From contig NC_091973.1 in NCBI RefSeq assembly GCF_036711975.1, positions 1,984,001-2,048,000 of the forward strand: 64,000 nt of DNA. The letters run 5' to 3'. The notes below the pieces were generated by a model. The model saw only the letters and a list, made by a program, of their open reading frames with translations, searched no databases and was not told the DNA's origin. This stretch comes from Onthophagus taurus (lineage: Eukaryota > Arthropoda > Insecta > Coleoptera > Scarabaeidae). Positions 25,701-36,317 of this stretch are shown piece by piece. The position numbers and the translations under genes were made by a program. Each line of letters opens with the position of its first letter. The stretch's first letter is position 1.

Positions 25701-28629
25701 TATTTGCAACCCAAACCAACTGAACTCAATCCAACCCAAGTATCGCGAACAATATTTAGGACTGCCGACGTCTTCGAAGTCGGCCGCCCCAAGTTTTTTT
25801 GTAGTAAGCTCCGAATCCCGAGTGTTTTACCATAAAAAGTTAATTAATTTTAGTTCGTGTATCATCGGCCGAGATAGAATATTATATTCGAAAAGATACA
25901 ATATTAAGTATGGATCAACATTTTGTCATATCTCCAACAGTAGTCGAGATATCTGTTGTGATAACTAAAATCAAACACACTGTAATAATTAAGACGTCTA
26001 GAGCATAATTTTTTTGCTACATTGGTTACAACTCATTTTGATCTTATTATATGTCGAGATAATTTCCTCTTTGTTAGTTTCTAAATATTTTTAATTGTAT
26101 ATATTTATTTTTAATGCAATTATATAAATTAGTAATAAAGATTAATTTTTATTTCAGAACGTGGTTAAAGGGAGCCGTGTGTTTGGTGGTTTTGCTAGGA
26201 TTAACTTGGACTTTCGGCCTGTTATATCTGAACCAAGAAACCGTCGTAATGGCTTATTTATTCACCGTGTTCAATTCATTACAAGGATGCTTTATATTTT
26301 TATTCCACTGTGTTCAAAATGAAAAGGTAATGAGTATTAATTTTGATTCGATTTTGAGACTAAAAGTGTTTACTTTTTTTGGAAGGTTCGAAAGGAATAT
26401 CGAAAATTCATAATGCAACATTCTTGGTTGCCAAAATGTCTACGTTGTTCTAAGCCAAATGGATCGAGTAGTAGCAGCGATAGTACGGGGATGAATAAAG
26501 AGCGCAGGACGAGTCTTTACGATGGTTCTAATGGAAACCAATCCGGGCCGAACTCACACTCGACGGACAACTCGGTGCTGTCGCCTCACGGAACTAGCGT
26601 GGGTATCAACAATCTCGTAACGCCCAATAACCTAAATAACGTGCGACCGACTGCACTTCTCCAGGTTCTTTCGAGAACCGATCTGAACAATGCTAGTACC
26701 ACCACGACCAACCACAACCACAACCGACTGCTCAATATGTCCTCTCAACAAGGTACAGCCTAAAAAAATCAAGAAAAGTGCTTTGGTTACGCAGCAGTTT
26801 TTACACAAACTTCTCTCGCCTTCATATATCTTCTTAAATCTTAATTCTTCCCGGTTTAAATTAAAATTTTACCTTTTTAGCTTTTAATTACGCAGGATAT
26901 CCCGTAATTAGAGTAGTTGTAATTATGGAACATTCTGTATAAATGTGGGAATAAGTATTTATTTTTTATTTGATATACTAACAATCCAAGAATAAGTCTA
27001 AAACTTATAAATACTTACTCCTGTAGTTGTAAATACACAAATTAATAAAAAGTTGAGCTGCTTACTAACTAGATCAGAAGGAACCGGAAACCGACGCGGA
27101 TCTGTGGTACCGTGGTGGTGCATTCATTGCTGTCCTTCCTATATATAAAAAAATATTCTCCGCTATCGCCGGCATGCATCGTAAGCTAACTAACAACTGG
27201 AGAGCATTAACTGTTTTATCCAAGTTAGACTTGCTTTCCTTGTAGCCTTGCACTTAATTCCAAAATAAAATCTTGAAACTAAAAAAATATATGTGACGTA
27301 TTTGCGGGAGGGTGATGAAGAAAAAAATAGAAAAAAATTGTTTTGCAGTTGCAACGGAACTGGAGTTCTCGCAGCTGCACAAGCATGAGTCGAAAGGGCA
27401 AAATATTCGCGCCGACATCCGGTTCGGCGGCGGACGCCAGTGTGTCGCCTCACCCGTTGCGCCCCACGGGTCGCGGCCCTGACGCGTCATCGCCCGCCAC
27501 CCTCGAAACCACCACCCCGAACACGTCCACCCTGCCCTATATTCGTAATTTCTATAAAAACTCCACTGTCAATTCCAACATATCTAAATCTGTATCTACG
27601 TGGGGCCCTCTTCATAAACCTCTACATTGGAAGGTGCGTAACTGGGTGTGTGATTTTGGTTGGTTGCCATTGTAGAGGTCTTTTTTTCTCTATCTTTACA
27701 TCTATTTTTATGCAATCTATCATAAAAATATTTTATTAAGAAACATCTTATTTTTTTTATTATTACTAATCAATTAAAAAGAAAATAAAATAAGATGTTT
27801 CAGAATTAGTTGCTTTTGGTGGTAGTTGACTGAAAAAAATTTGTTTGTCTCAAAATGAATTATTTTTTTTAATTATCTAATTATAACATTACTTTTTTCC
27901 TCATAGAACATTTCTTTTAAGTCATACAGCCGTGATTCCGGCCACGGCGGATCCGAACAAGAAGAATCGCCACGTTCCCAAGCTTTATTAAACAACGCGA
28001 AAGACGCGCGTCGGCAACCGTTCGTTCCGATCGAATACAACCAATCGATTAGCAACAACTTGCAACCTCACGAAGTTCAAGATTTCGCGTTATCTCATCC
28101 GAAACATTTACCGTTACAACACGGCGTTCGTAAAAAGAACGGCAGCTTGCTCCGTACTACCAGCCCTTGGAATCATACTTATCAAGAGATCCACGACGCT
28201 CGTCTTCATCGCGGGTTGATGCCAGAGGATGATCCGGTTTATGAAGAAATTGAAAGGAATGATGTGCAAGTGTCTGATATGAGTGATGAAGATGGTAAGC
28301 GACAGAGCGATATGAGTCGACAGTCGTCTAGATCTTATGGGGATCATAGGCCGCTGATTCCTTATTCCCCAACGGAGAGAGGTTATCAACCGTGCGCTGC
28401 TGAAACGTTGCCTAAACATCAAGCCAAAGAACTAAATCGGTATACTAATGATGGAGAACCGTTTCGGTTCAATCGTCGCGTTGGCGGTGGAGATGCTGCC
28501 GTTGGAAGAGCGTTAGCGGCCGTTTTAGATGGTGAAACGGTCGTGTGCCATTTAGAACCACCGGAAATGTATAGTCGCGATCCGTACGCGCCGCGAACTC
28601 TCGTCGTGCCGCAATATAGTGAAAGTTAG
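13665..28629 (+). CDS. Cirl: latrophilin / Cirl, adhesion G-protein-coupled receptor
   Basis: Adhesion GPCR of the plasma membrane. Exons read by eye with matching phases: 13665-13749 (tentative signal peptide), 17513-17566, 19747-19936, 20686-20789 or 20881-20987, 21202-21489, 21543-22202, 23720-24312, 24367-24532, 24580-24794, 24852-24955, 26158-26326, 26386-26664 or -26752, 27349-27633, 27907-28629; about 1305 aa. Domains in order: galactose-binding-type lectin ([16 protein letters not shown]), a Pro/Thr-rich linker, HormR and GAIN (21543-24150), a GPS with the autoproteolysis site [11 protein letters not shown] near 24160, seven membrane segments (24200-26320), then a long Ser-rich tail. 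The lectin start and GPS are diagnostic of latrophilins. The tail has more than one possible exon chain. The last exon ends PQYSES and lacks the vertebrate-type PDZ ligand. Confidence 0.93.
20686..20789 (+). other. Cirl: latrophilin lectin exon, version A
   Basis: 104-nt exon flanked by TTTTCAG and G/gttagt. It enters in phase 2 and leaves in phase 1. It encodes the second half of the lectin domain: CNNRESC, then [17 protein letters not shown]. The exon 91 nt downstream encodes the same segment with a different sequence and has identical phases, so only one can be used per transcript without shifting the frame (104+107 nt is not compatible). Confidence 0.85.
20881..20987 (+). other. Cirl: latrophilin lectin exon, version B
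   Basis: 107-nt exon flanked by GTTCGTTCAG and G/gtaaga. It enters in phase 2 and leaves in phase 1, exactly like version A. It encodes CSQFQNC, then [20 protein letters not shown], which is closer to the usual insect latrophilin lectin sequence as I know it. It is therefore probably the ancestral version, with A the diverged duplicate. Confidence 0.88.
22240..23620. repeat. about 350-bp satellite in a latrophilin intron
   Basis: Three to four tandem units of about 350-360 bp. Each contains TTTCAAAACGGCTTGTTGCA or a variant (near 22660, 23020, 23385), followed by AAAAAGAGGATAC. The segment at 22242-22330 recurs at 23305-23390, so a block of about 1,060 bp has been duplicated. The same family, in reverse orientation, fills 34840-35950. 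Confidence 0.85.
25391..25990. repeat. palindrome-rich repeat in a latrophilin intron
   Basis: Four copies of a 25-base near-palindrome (arms CGGCCGAC and GTCGGCCG around TTCGAAGAC or its complement) lie at 25405-25429, 25479-25503, 25617-25641 and, slightly shortened, 25764-25786. The first two face each other and include matching flanks (GAGATTATT/AATAACCTC), giving a large potential hairpin. Two more copies lie at 61767-61791 and 62906-62930. The GC-rich palindromes stand out from the AT-rich intron. The part after 25790 is shared with 48420-48540. Confidence 0.75.
27073..27180 (+). other. Cirl: possible optional latrophilin tail exon
   Basis: A 108-nt open stretch flanked by AACTAG and C/gtaagc; it enters and leaves in phase 1. 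That matches the phase of the donor at 26752. It would encode [18 protein letters not shown] followed by a hydrophobic stretch. If joined to the exon at 27349 it forces the frame that stops at 27480-27482. It is supported by open frame and splice sites only. Confidence 0.4.
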
Positions 28630-29890
28630 GTGGAGACTGCCCCCGTGCAGGTGCATATCTGTGATCCAAAAATGATCAAACTGTTTTAGGTCATAGTATT
28701 TTAAGGCTCACGAAGAAAGTGATAATTTTATAAAATTATTAGACTGTTTTTTTCTTTCGATCATTATCTATTTATCGTGTCGATTATTTTTTTTTAAGTG
28801 CTAAAGCACTATTTTTTATTTTTAAAACGTAAAAACGTTTCGCTCTTTTTATTTTTGTTTTAATCTGTATTTTTATCCCTCCACTGTTATGTAAGACGCA
28901 ATAATTTACGGACAAATAATCGCTTCTTATTGCATTTTTTTTTATTATTTCACGACTCCTATTATTTATTTAAAGAAAAAAAACGTAATCACTATGTAAT
29001 TCTCTATCCAAAACAATATATATTTCGTTGTTTTGGGGATTATCACTTGAAATAAAAACGACTTTTATTTTATTTTTGGATAGAGATTAAAAAAGATAAG
29101 TGTAAATAATTAAAAAAAAATCTGGGACGTTTAATTGCATTTTTTTTAAAACATATTTCCTAGTTTGCACGGTCAAGAAATAAAATGTAAATACGATGAA
29201 ATCGTCTAAAAAAAATGAAGGTAATGAGCCGTTGCGGCAAACGCCATTTCTGTCGTAGATTAAAAATAAACGTAAGTAAAAGAAAAAAATCTTTTTTGAT
29301 GAAATCATTCCGTAATACGCGTTTCCGCGACGTGTCTTTAAAAAAAGCGACCCTCCTCTGAAAAATGCATCAAAAAAATGTATTGTAAAATTGTGTTTAC
29401 CGTCTACATGTTGAAACAAAAAATAAATAAATCGAATGAGAAATAGGAAAGATAAAAAATAAAGAGTTAACTTCACCTCAAAAAGCCCGCAAAAAAACGT
29501 TCCCGCATCTCGTCCTTTTTCTGAAATAAAAAAAAAACTGTTCGAACTTTAAAGACATCGCTACATAGTAAAAAAAGAAAACTGTTATTACGTTAATTAT
29601 TGTACATATTGTATAGTGCTTTGTACATGTTGATTAATGGTATAATTAGTCAGGAAATAAAAATTGTTACTGCTATAAAACGGCATTAGCACACACCATA
29701 ATGAAAATGTATTAAATCTAAATATTGAATCACAAAGTCTGACCAATAAATTTAATTTTCTCGTAGAACTGTTTGTTTTTACTGCATTTACCTCGACGTT
29801 TAATCAATTACATTTAAGATTCAGATTAATAATAATTTTTATTACAAACGATTAAACAAAAATATAATAATTTATTTTAACTTATTTTAT
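28630..29890. other. latrophilin 3' untranslated region and intergenic gap
   Basis: AT-rich sequence after the latrophilin stop. AATAAA signals on the plus strand lie near 29051 and 29656; the second is the more likely end of the mRNA. On the minus strand an AATAAA lies within ten bases after the TACC stop codon (29891). The two genes therefore converge and end a few hundred bases apart. Confidence 0.55.
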
Positions 29891-32800
29891 TTAGTGCCTA
29901 ACGGAATCGTTTAAAACACTCATTAAATTATCCCTTTCTTCACATTTTTGCGCCAAATTGGTTTCTAATGATTTCACTTTTATTTCCAATATTTTCACAG
30001 TTTTAGCCGTTTTTCTCAATTCTCTTGCGTATTCATCACGTTTTGACATCAATTGTCCGTAATACCTACACAAATAACCGAAAATTACATAAAAATAATA
30101 AAATTTTAATGCTAACTTACTCATTAAGACATTTTTCAATTTGCGATTTAACATTGCGTTCGGTGTTCATACCCCCTTTCAGTTTTTCCTCTGCCTCAGC
30201 TAAAGATTTCCTCAAAGCCTCTTCATTACTTTTGTAAACATTTGCGACGGATTTACAACGTTCGTATTTTCTAAAATAATTTTGTGTTAATTAAGTGGTA
30301 TTTTTTTAAATGATTTTTTACTCATGAGCAGTTGAAAAGGCACTTTCTAAATTAACTAAAAGTTCTTGTTTTGTGGTGAATTCTTCCTTTATAGTGGCCA
30401 CTTCAGAAATTTGCTGAAACAAGTTTTGCTCGTAATCTTTCAATGATTTCGAATGATTTTTAACGCTTCCTTCGATTTCGACCCCTTCGGCTTGATCACA
30501 TTGAGTTGAAGAATTAACCATTTCAACTTTTTTCATTCTAAATAATTTTTTTTTTATATCTTTAATGGGACTAAAATAACCAAAAAAATAAATTAATTAG
30601 AAATTAAGGAATTTCTTATTCCTTTTTAATACTTACAGTGTTTCATTCATTTCGCTTTTATCAGTTTTAATAACCAACGTTTCATTTAATTCTACGTTTT
30701 TAACTGAATCGCCGAAATTTTTAGACGAACCAGCGTCGTCATTTCGGGGTTTAATCACTATGGTGTCGCTCCTTTTAATTTTTTTGGGTAATTTTTTTAA
30801 CTCTTTATCAACATCTTTATTATTTTCCGCGTTGAAAGTTTCGTTTAATTTGGTTTTTTGTGAATCGATTTTATGACTTTGGCCTGTTTTAATTTCTATA
30901 GTTTGATTTAAATTTTTTATCAGATTTTTTCTTGAAATTGGTGGGCGACATTTCACCAAATTCTTGGTGGTCTTTTCAATTTGTTCTTGTTTAATCAAAT
31001 TTTCTTGACTCTGGGATGATTTTTCTTCACTACATTCTGTATTCATATCTAAAGTTTGATTTAAATTTTTAAGTTTTTGGTCAGATTTATTAGGATTCAC
31101 CATTTTAGGAGTTTGGGATAATTTTTCTTCGTTGTTAATAACCAGAGTTTCATCTAAATTCTTTTTACAATTCATTTCTTTAGTCTTATGGCATTGAGAT
31201 GATTCTTCTTCCACATTTTTTTCATCAACATCAATAGTTTCATTTAAATTCATTGTCTTATTAGATTTATTAGATTCCTCAGTTTCTTTAGATTTAATAG
31301 TCTCTGCATTAATAACCAAAGTTCCATCTAAATTCTTTATTTCTTGATTACATCCTTCTTCTTCTGTATTATCATTTAATTTCATGGAGATTTCTTCAGT
31401 CTTAACAATTTCTTGATTCTGGGATAACTCACCTGGTATATTTTCAGTGTTAATCTCAAAATCATCGGCGTTTTCTTTAATATTTTCTGCATCAATTTCC
31501 ATAGTTTGACTCAAATTCATTGTCTTATTAGATTTATTAAGATTTCCTTCATCAGCACAATTTTTTATTAAATCCACGGTGTTTTCTTCAATTTCTTTGG
31601 GTTTAGTGACCAATTCAAGACTTTGGGATAAGATTTCTTGGTTATTAATAACCAGAGTTTCATCTAAATTATTTATTTCTTCAACTTCTTTAGTCTTAAT
31701 GACAATTTCTTGATTCTGAGATAACTCATCTGGTATATTTTCAGTATTAATCTCCAAAGTTTCATTTAATTTTTTCATTTTTACATCCATTTCTATAGTT
31801 TGATTCAAATTTATTGTCTTATTAGATTCTTCTTGCTTATTCTCTGTATTAATAACCAGAGTTCCATCTAAATTCTTTATTTTTTGATTACATTCTCTTT
31901 CTTCTGCATAATTAATCAATTTCATGGTAATGTCATGATTCTGGGATGATTCATCTTGTACATTTTCAGTATTAATCTCCAAAGTTTCATTTATTTTTTT
32001 CATTTTTCCATCAATTTCTATAGTTTGATTCAAATTCATGCTCTTATTAGATTCTTTTTGCTTATTTTCCATATTAATAACCAGAGTTCCATCTAAATTC
32101 TTTATTTTTTGATTGCATTCTCCTTCTTCTGTATGATTAATCAATTTCATGGTAGTTTCTTCAATTTCTTCACTCTTAGTGGCCATGTCATGATTCTGGG
32201 ATGATTCATCTTGTACATTTTTGGTATTAAACTCCAAAGTTTCATTTAATTTTTCCATATTTACATTAGTTTCTATAGTTTGATTTAAATTCATTGTCTT
32301 ATTAGACTCTTCTTGCTTATTCTCCATATTAATCACCAGAGTTTCATCTAAATTATTTATTTCTTCAACTTCTTTAGTCTTAATGACAATTTCTTGATTC
32401 TGAGATAACTCATCTGGTATATTTTCAGTATTAATCTCCAAAGTTTCATTTAATTTTGTCATTTTTCCATCAATTTCTATAGTTTGATTCAAATTCATTG
32501 TCTTATTAGATTCTTCTTGCTTATTCTCCACATTAATAACCAGAGTTCCATCCAAAATCTTTATTTTTTGATTACATTCTCCTTCTTCTGGATAATTAAT
32601 CAATTTCATGGTAATGTCATGATTCTGGGATGATTCATCTTGTACATTTTTGGTATTAATCTCCAAAGTTTCATTTAATTTTGTCATTTTTCCATCAATT
32701 TCTATAGTTTGATTCAAATTCATTGTCTTATTAGATTCTTCTTGCTTATTTTCCATATTAATAAATAAAGTTCCATCTAAATTCTTTATTTTTTGATTAC

Positions 32801-33203
32801 ATTCTCCTTCTTCTGGATAATTAATCAATTTCATGGTGGTTTCTTCACTCTTAGTGGCCATCTCATGATTCTCTACATTTTCTTTAATTTTTTGATTGTC
32901 AAGATTACAATCCTCATTATTCATATCCTTCCTTAATTCAAATTCATCTTGGATTAAATCTGAAGTAAACTCTTCGATTTCCCTTCCTTCACTCAACGAT
33001 CTGATACTCAAAGTTTCAAATAAATGATTGAGACGATCCATTTCATCACTTCTTCGACTGCATTTCGTCTCTTGTTGCAAAGATTCATTTTTCGACACCA
33101 AAATGCTGCTTCTCTTTACCTTGTTTTCGTTTAATTTCAAGGATTGATGAACGTTTTCTTTTGTTTCTATGGAATTATCAACTATTTCATCCATTTCGCT
33201 CAT
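29891..33203 (-). CDS. tacc: TACC-family coiled-coil protein with repeat-expanded N-terminus
   Basis: TACC proteins bind microtubule ends and centrosomes, usually with XMAP215-type partners. Exons on the minus strand: 33203-30637, 30537-30322, 30270-30121, 30065-29891; all joins in phase 2; 1,035 aa. The last ~180 residues form the TACC coiled coil: FTTKQELLVNLESAF, then KYERCKSVANVYKSNEEAL, then LEIKVKSLETNLAQKCEERD. These match the TACC3 segments around YRKNEES and LEKTVEQK as I remember them. The first exon (856 codons) is acidic and Asn/Glu-rich, with about 25 copies of a motif of the form NL(N/D)(E/Q/G)T(L/I)xI(N/D), arranged in longer units of about 70 residues. Start: the first ATG of the open frame, followed by MDEIVDNSIETKEN. 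Confidence 0.85.
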
Positions 33204-33648
33204 TTATTTCGACTAAAACGCATACAACACTCTTATTATTCACAAAACACGTGCACTACAGATATATTCGCTTGAATGGAATTTTTCCGATACAAAAAAT
33301 CGTTTCCGCAGACTTGAATTTGGCCGTTTCTGTTTGATTTTAGTGGAAACTCATATCAACCTCTTAAAATAAAAGTTACTACTTCTCTCAGCAATTTTTA
33401 AAAAGAATTCTGTAATTTCGAGTTCTGGGCATACAAATTGTATGCGCAGAAAAGTTTAAAACCACAAAAAACATTAACAAAGTAGGCAGAAAGAAGGAAC
33501 ATTACAAAGAAATTGAACGAAATCAAATTTAACATTAAAAAAATATGTTTTATCCCCCAAATAATAGATGGCGTACACGTTGGTTCATTCAACGTGATTA
33601 ACGAGTCCTTTCAAACGATCAGCGGTTATTGTAATCAAAAAGTTAAAG
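33204..33648. promoter_or_regulatory. shared bidirectional promoter interval of the TACC pair
   Basis: The two start codons point away from each other across 445 bp, so this interval must hold both transcription starts unless untranslated exons exist elsewhere. No TATA box or other element could be assigned with confidence. The short open frame inside it (33398-33592, minus) looks like chance. Confidence 0.55.
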
Positions 33649-34397
33649 ATGGAAAACGGTGATAAGGACCAAAATCTTGATGAAACAGTGTAAGTATGAA
33701 ATTTTTGAATGAAACTCAATAATTTAATAGTTATTATTTAGTTTTTTTAGCCCTTCAAAAACTATGGATGAAACTTCCTACATTGAGTGTGAAAAAAGAG
33801 ATGTTTCAACTCAATATGAGTGTGATCAAGATGTCCTAATAAACATTGGGGAACTCCACAAAGTATTTAAATCGGAAGTAAACGTTGGGGAGTTTATAAA
33901 ATTAAAGAAAGAACATGCAAGACTTGAGAAACATCTTTCGAATATTTCGATGGCTTTATCAGATGTACACCAGTAATTAATTATTAAATCAAAACATTTT
34001 ACAGTGCTAAATATAACTTTTTAACAGGAAATATAATGGCACAAAGTCAACTATTGAGGAACATAAAGCAAACATTAAAAAGTTAGAAGGAAAATTAACA
34101 CAAACAAACGAAAGGATTGCAAATTCCAAAGAATATGTGGAAAATAGCAGGAAATTATACGTGGATACTGCGAATCAGTGAGAATCATTTTTATTTATTT
34201 TTTAAAAATTAATTTGTTATTTTAGGTACAATAAGGACTTTATCGCTGATCGAGAATCCTACGAAAACAAAACAAAGGGTTTGATGAAATCCATGAAAGT
34301 CCTTGAAATCAAAAGCAGATCTCTCCAGTCAAATATTGCTCAAGTCACTGTCGAAATTAAAGATTTAGGGAACTTATTGTCAGTGGAAAAACAATAA
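33649..34397 (+). CDS. short TACC-domain paralogue, divergent from the gene above
   Basis: Exons 33649-33689, 33751-33972, 34028-34177, 34226-34397 give 194 aa. Every intron is in phase 2, at the same positions as in the minus-strand TACC gene; exons 2-4 are 222, 150 and 172 nt against 216, 150 and 175 nt there. Shared sequence: NLDET(V/L) before the first intron, VSTQYECDQ versus NSSTQCDQ after it, and KVLEIKSRSLQSNIAQ versus KILEIKVKSLETNLAQ near the end. The repeat-rich region is reduced to a single NLDETV. It is mostly coiled coil with no membrane segment. The reading frame is intact, so it is probably functional but diverged; partners are unknown. Confidence 0.8.
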
Positions 34398-34839
34398 TCT
34401 CAGTTATTTACTATTTTATATTTAATTAAGTATGTTGTAATTTTCTATATTTTTCATAATAAATATTTCAATTGTTGCTTATTCAACATCAATAGTAATT
34501 AATTTAAAATTAGAACCATAAATAGTTGGTTAAGATTCCTTGCTTCTGGAAAAACTTCTATTTTAGCGATTTGAAATCTTCATTTATAAGCAAGCAGGTC
34601 GAATCATGAGCATGTCTTGGAAAAAAAACATACAGTTAAGTGTCATCAGCATACATGTGAACATTTAAGTGTTTTAGACATGAAGGGAAGTCTAAATTGA
34701 GAACATTACCTACTTTAACAACCTGGCTGCGCCTGGACAAGAAACTCGAAATCAAATTGATCGCCGAACCACACACTGCAGGATGCTTTACTATAATCCA
34801 ATAGTATCAGAATAATACATAAGTTTTTATTTCTAGCAT

Positions 34840-35950
34840 TTATTACGTCATCATAATTTTCAAAATTCGCTATACAATTAATTTCTTGAAGGATCCTTCT
34901 GGCAATATCACCAATTATTAATTAAAGTATTCTCTTTTTAATGCAAAAAGCCGTTTTGAAAAATCACTTTTAGTTCTTGAGAAATAAATTTTTGAAATCG
35001 ACAATTTTTTCAAATTCTCCGAATAAGTTTTAAAAATTCCTATAAAATCCATTTCTTGGAATATGAGTATGAAAATTTCCCAAAGTGTTAATAAAAGTGT
35101 CTTGTTTCCAATGAACCAACCCGTTTTGAAAAATAACTTTTAGGTTTTGAGAAAACAATATTTGAAGTTTTGATAAAATTTTCGATGTTGCAATTTTCAC
35201 CGATAATTTTCAAAATTCGCTATACAATTAATTTCTTGAAGGATCCTTCTGGAAATATCACCGATTATTAATTAAATAATTCTCTTTTTAATGCAAAAAG
35301 CCGTTTTGAAAAATCACTTTTAGTTCTTGAGAAATAAATGTTTGAAATAATCGATTTTGCAATTTACGCCGATTAAGTTTTAAAAATTCGTATAAAATCC
35401 ATTTCTTGGAATATGAGTATGAAAATTTCCCAAAGAGTTAATAAAAGTGTCCTCTTTCCAATGAACTAACCCGTTTTGAAAAATAACTTTTAGTTTTTGA
35501 GAAAACAATATTTGAAGTTTTGATGCAATTTTCACCGATAATTTTCAAAATTCGCTATACAATTAATTTCTTGAAGGATCCTTCTGGAAATATCACCGAT
35601 TATTAATTAACGTATTCTCTTTTTAATGCAAAAAGCCGTTTTGAAAAATCACTTTTAGTTCTTGAGAAATAAATTTTTGAAATCGACAATTTTTTCAAAT
35701 TCTCCGAATAAGTTTTAAAAATTCCTATAAAATCCATTTCTTGGAAAATGAATATGAAAATTTTCCAAAGTGTTAATAAAAGTGTCCTCTTTCCAATGAA
35801 CCAACCCGTTTTGAAAAATAAGTTTTAGTTTTTGAGAAAACAATATTTGAAGTTTTGATGCAATTTTCACCGATAATTTTCAAAATTCGCTATACAATTA
35901 ATTTCTTGAAAGATCCTTGTTTAAATATCACCAATTATTAATTAAAGTAA
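34840..35950. repeat. about 335-350-bp satellite, reverse orientation
   Basis: Units are marked by TATACAATTAATTTCTTGAA at about 34871, 35221, 35556 and 35891 (spacing 350, 335, 335). Each holds GCCGTTTTGAAAAATCACTT, the complement of the word that marks the intronic array at 22240-23620, so both belong to one family. No coding potential. The 34398-34840 stretch before it and 35950-36317 after it hold nothing recognised. Confidence 0.85.
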
Positions 35951-36317
35951 TCAATTAGGTCGATAAAAATCAAAATTAGTAGTTTAAAATCGAAAGTTTT
36001 GTCTAAATAAAATGAAAGTAACATTCTTTTAGTGTCGCCATCTATTAGATATACGTAAAATTGATTTAAGTTTTTAAAACGATTCCCAATTATTTAAGTT
36101 GTAAACGAATTTTTCTTAAAAATTAATCTAAAAGTAGTTGAGTAAGTAATTCTTGTTATTACAAAACAATAACTAGAAATATGCCAATCATCGTGTTATC
36201 ATTAAGATAAAATTCAATTCATTCAATTCGTATTAGAGCACCGAGTGAGGTTGTCACTGCCATTTCGACCAGAAATTCTGCTAGATAGTTGGAGCAATTT
36301 GTTAAAACATAGCACAA

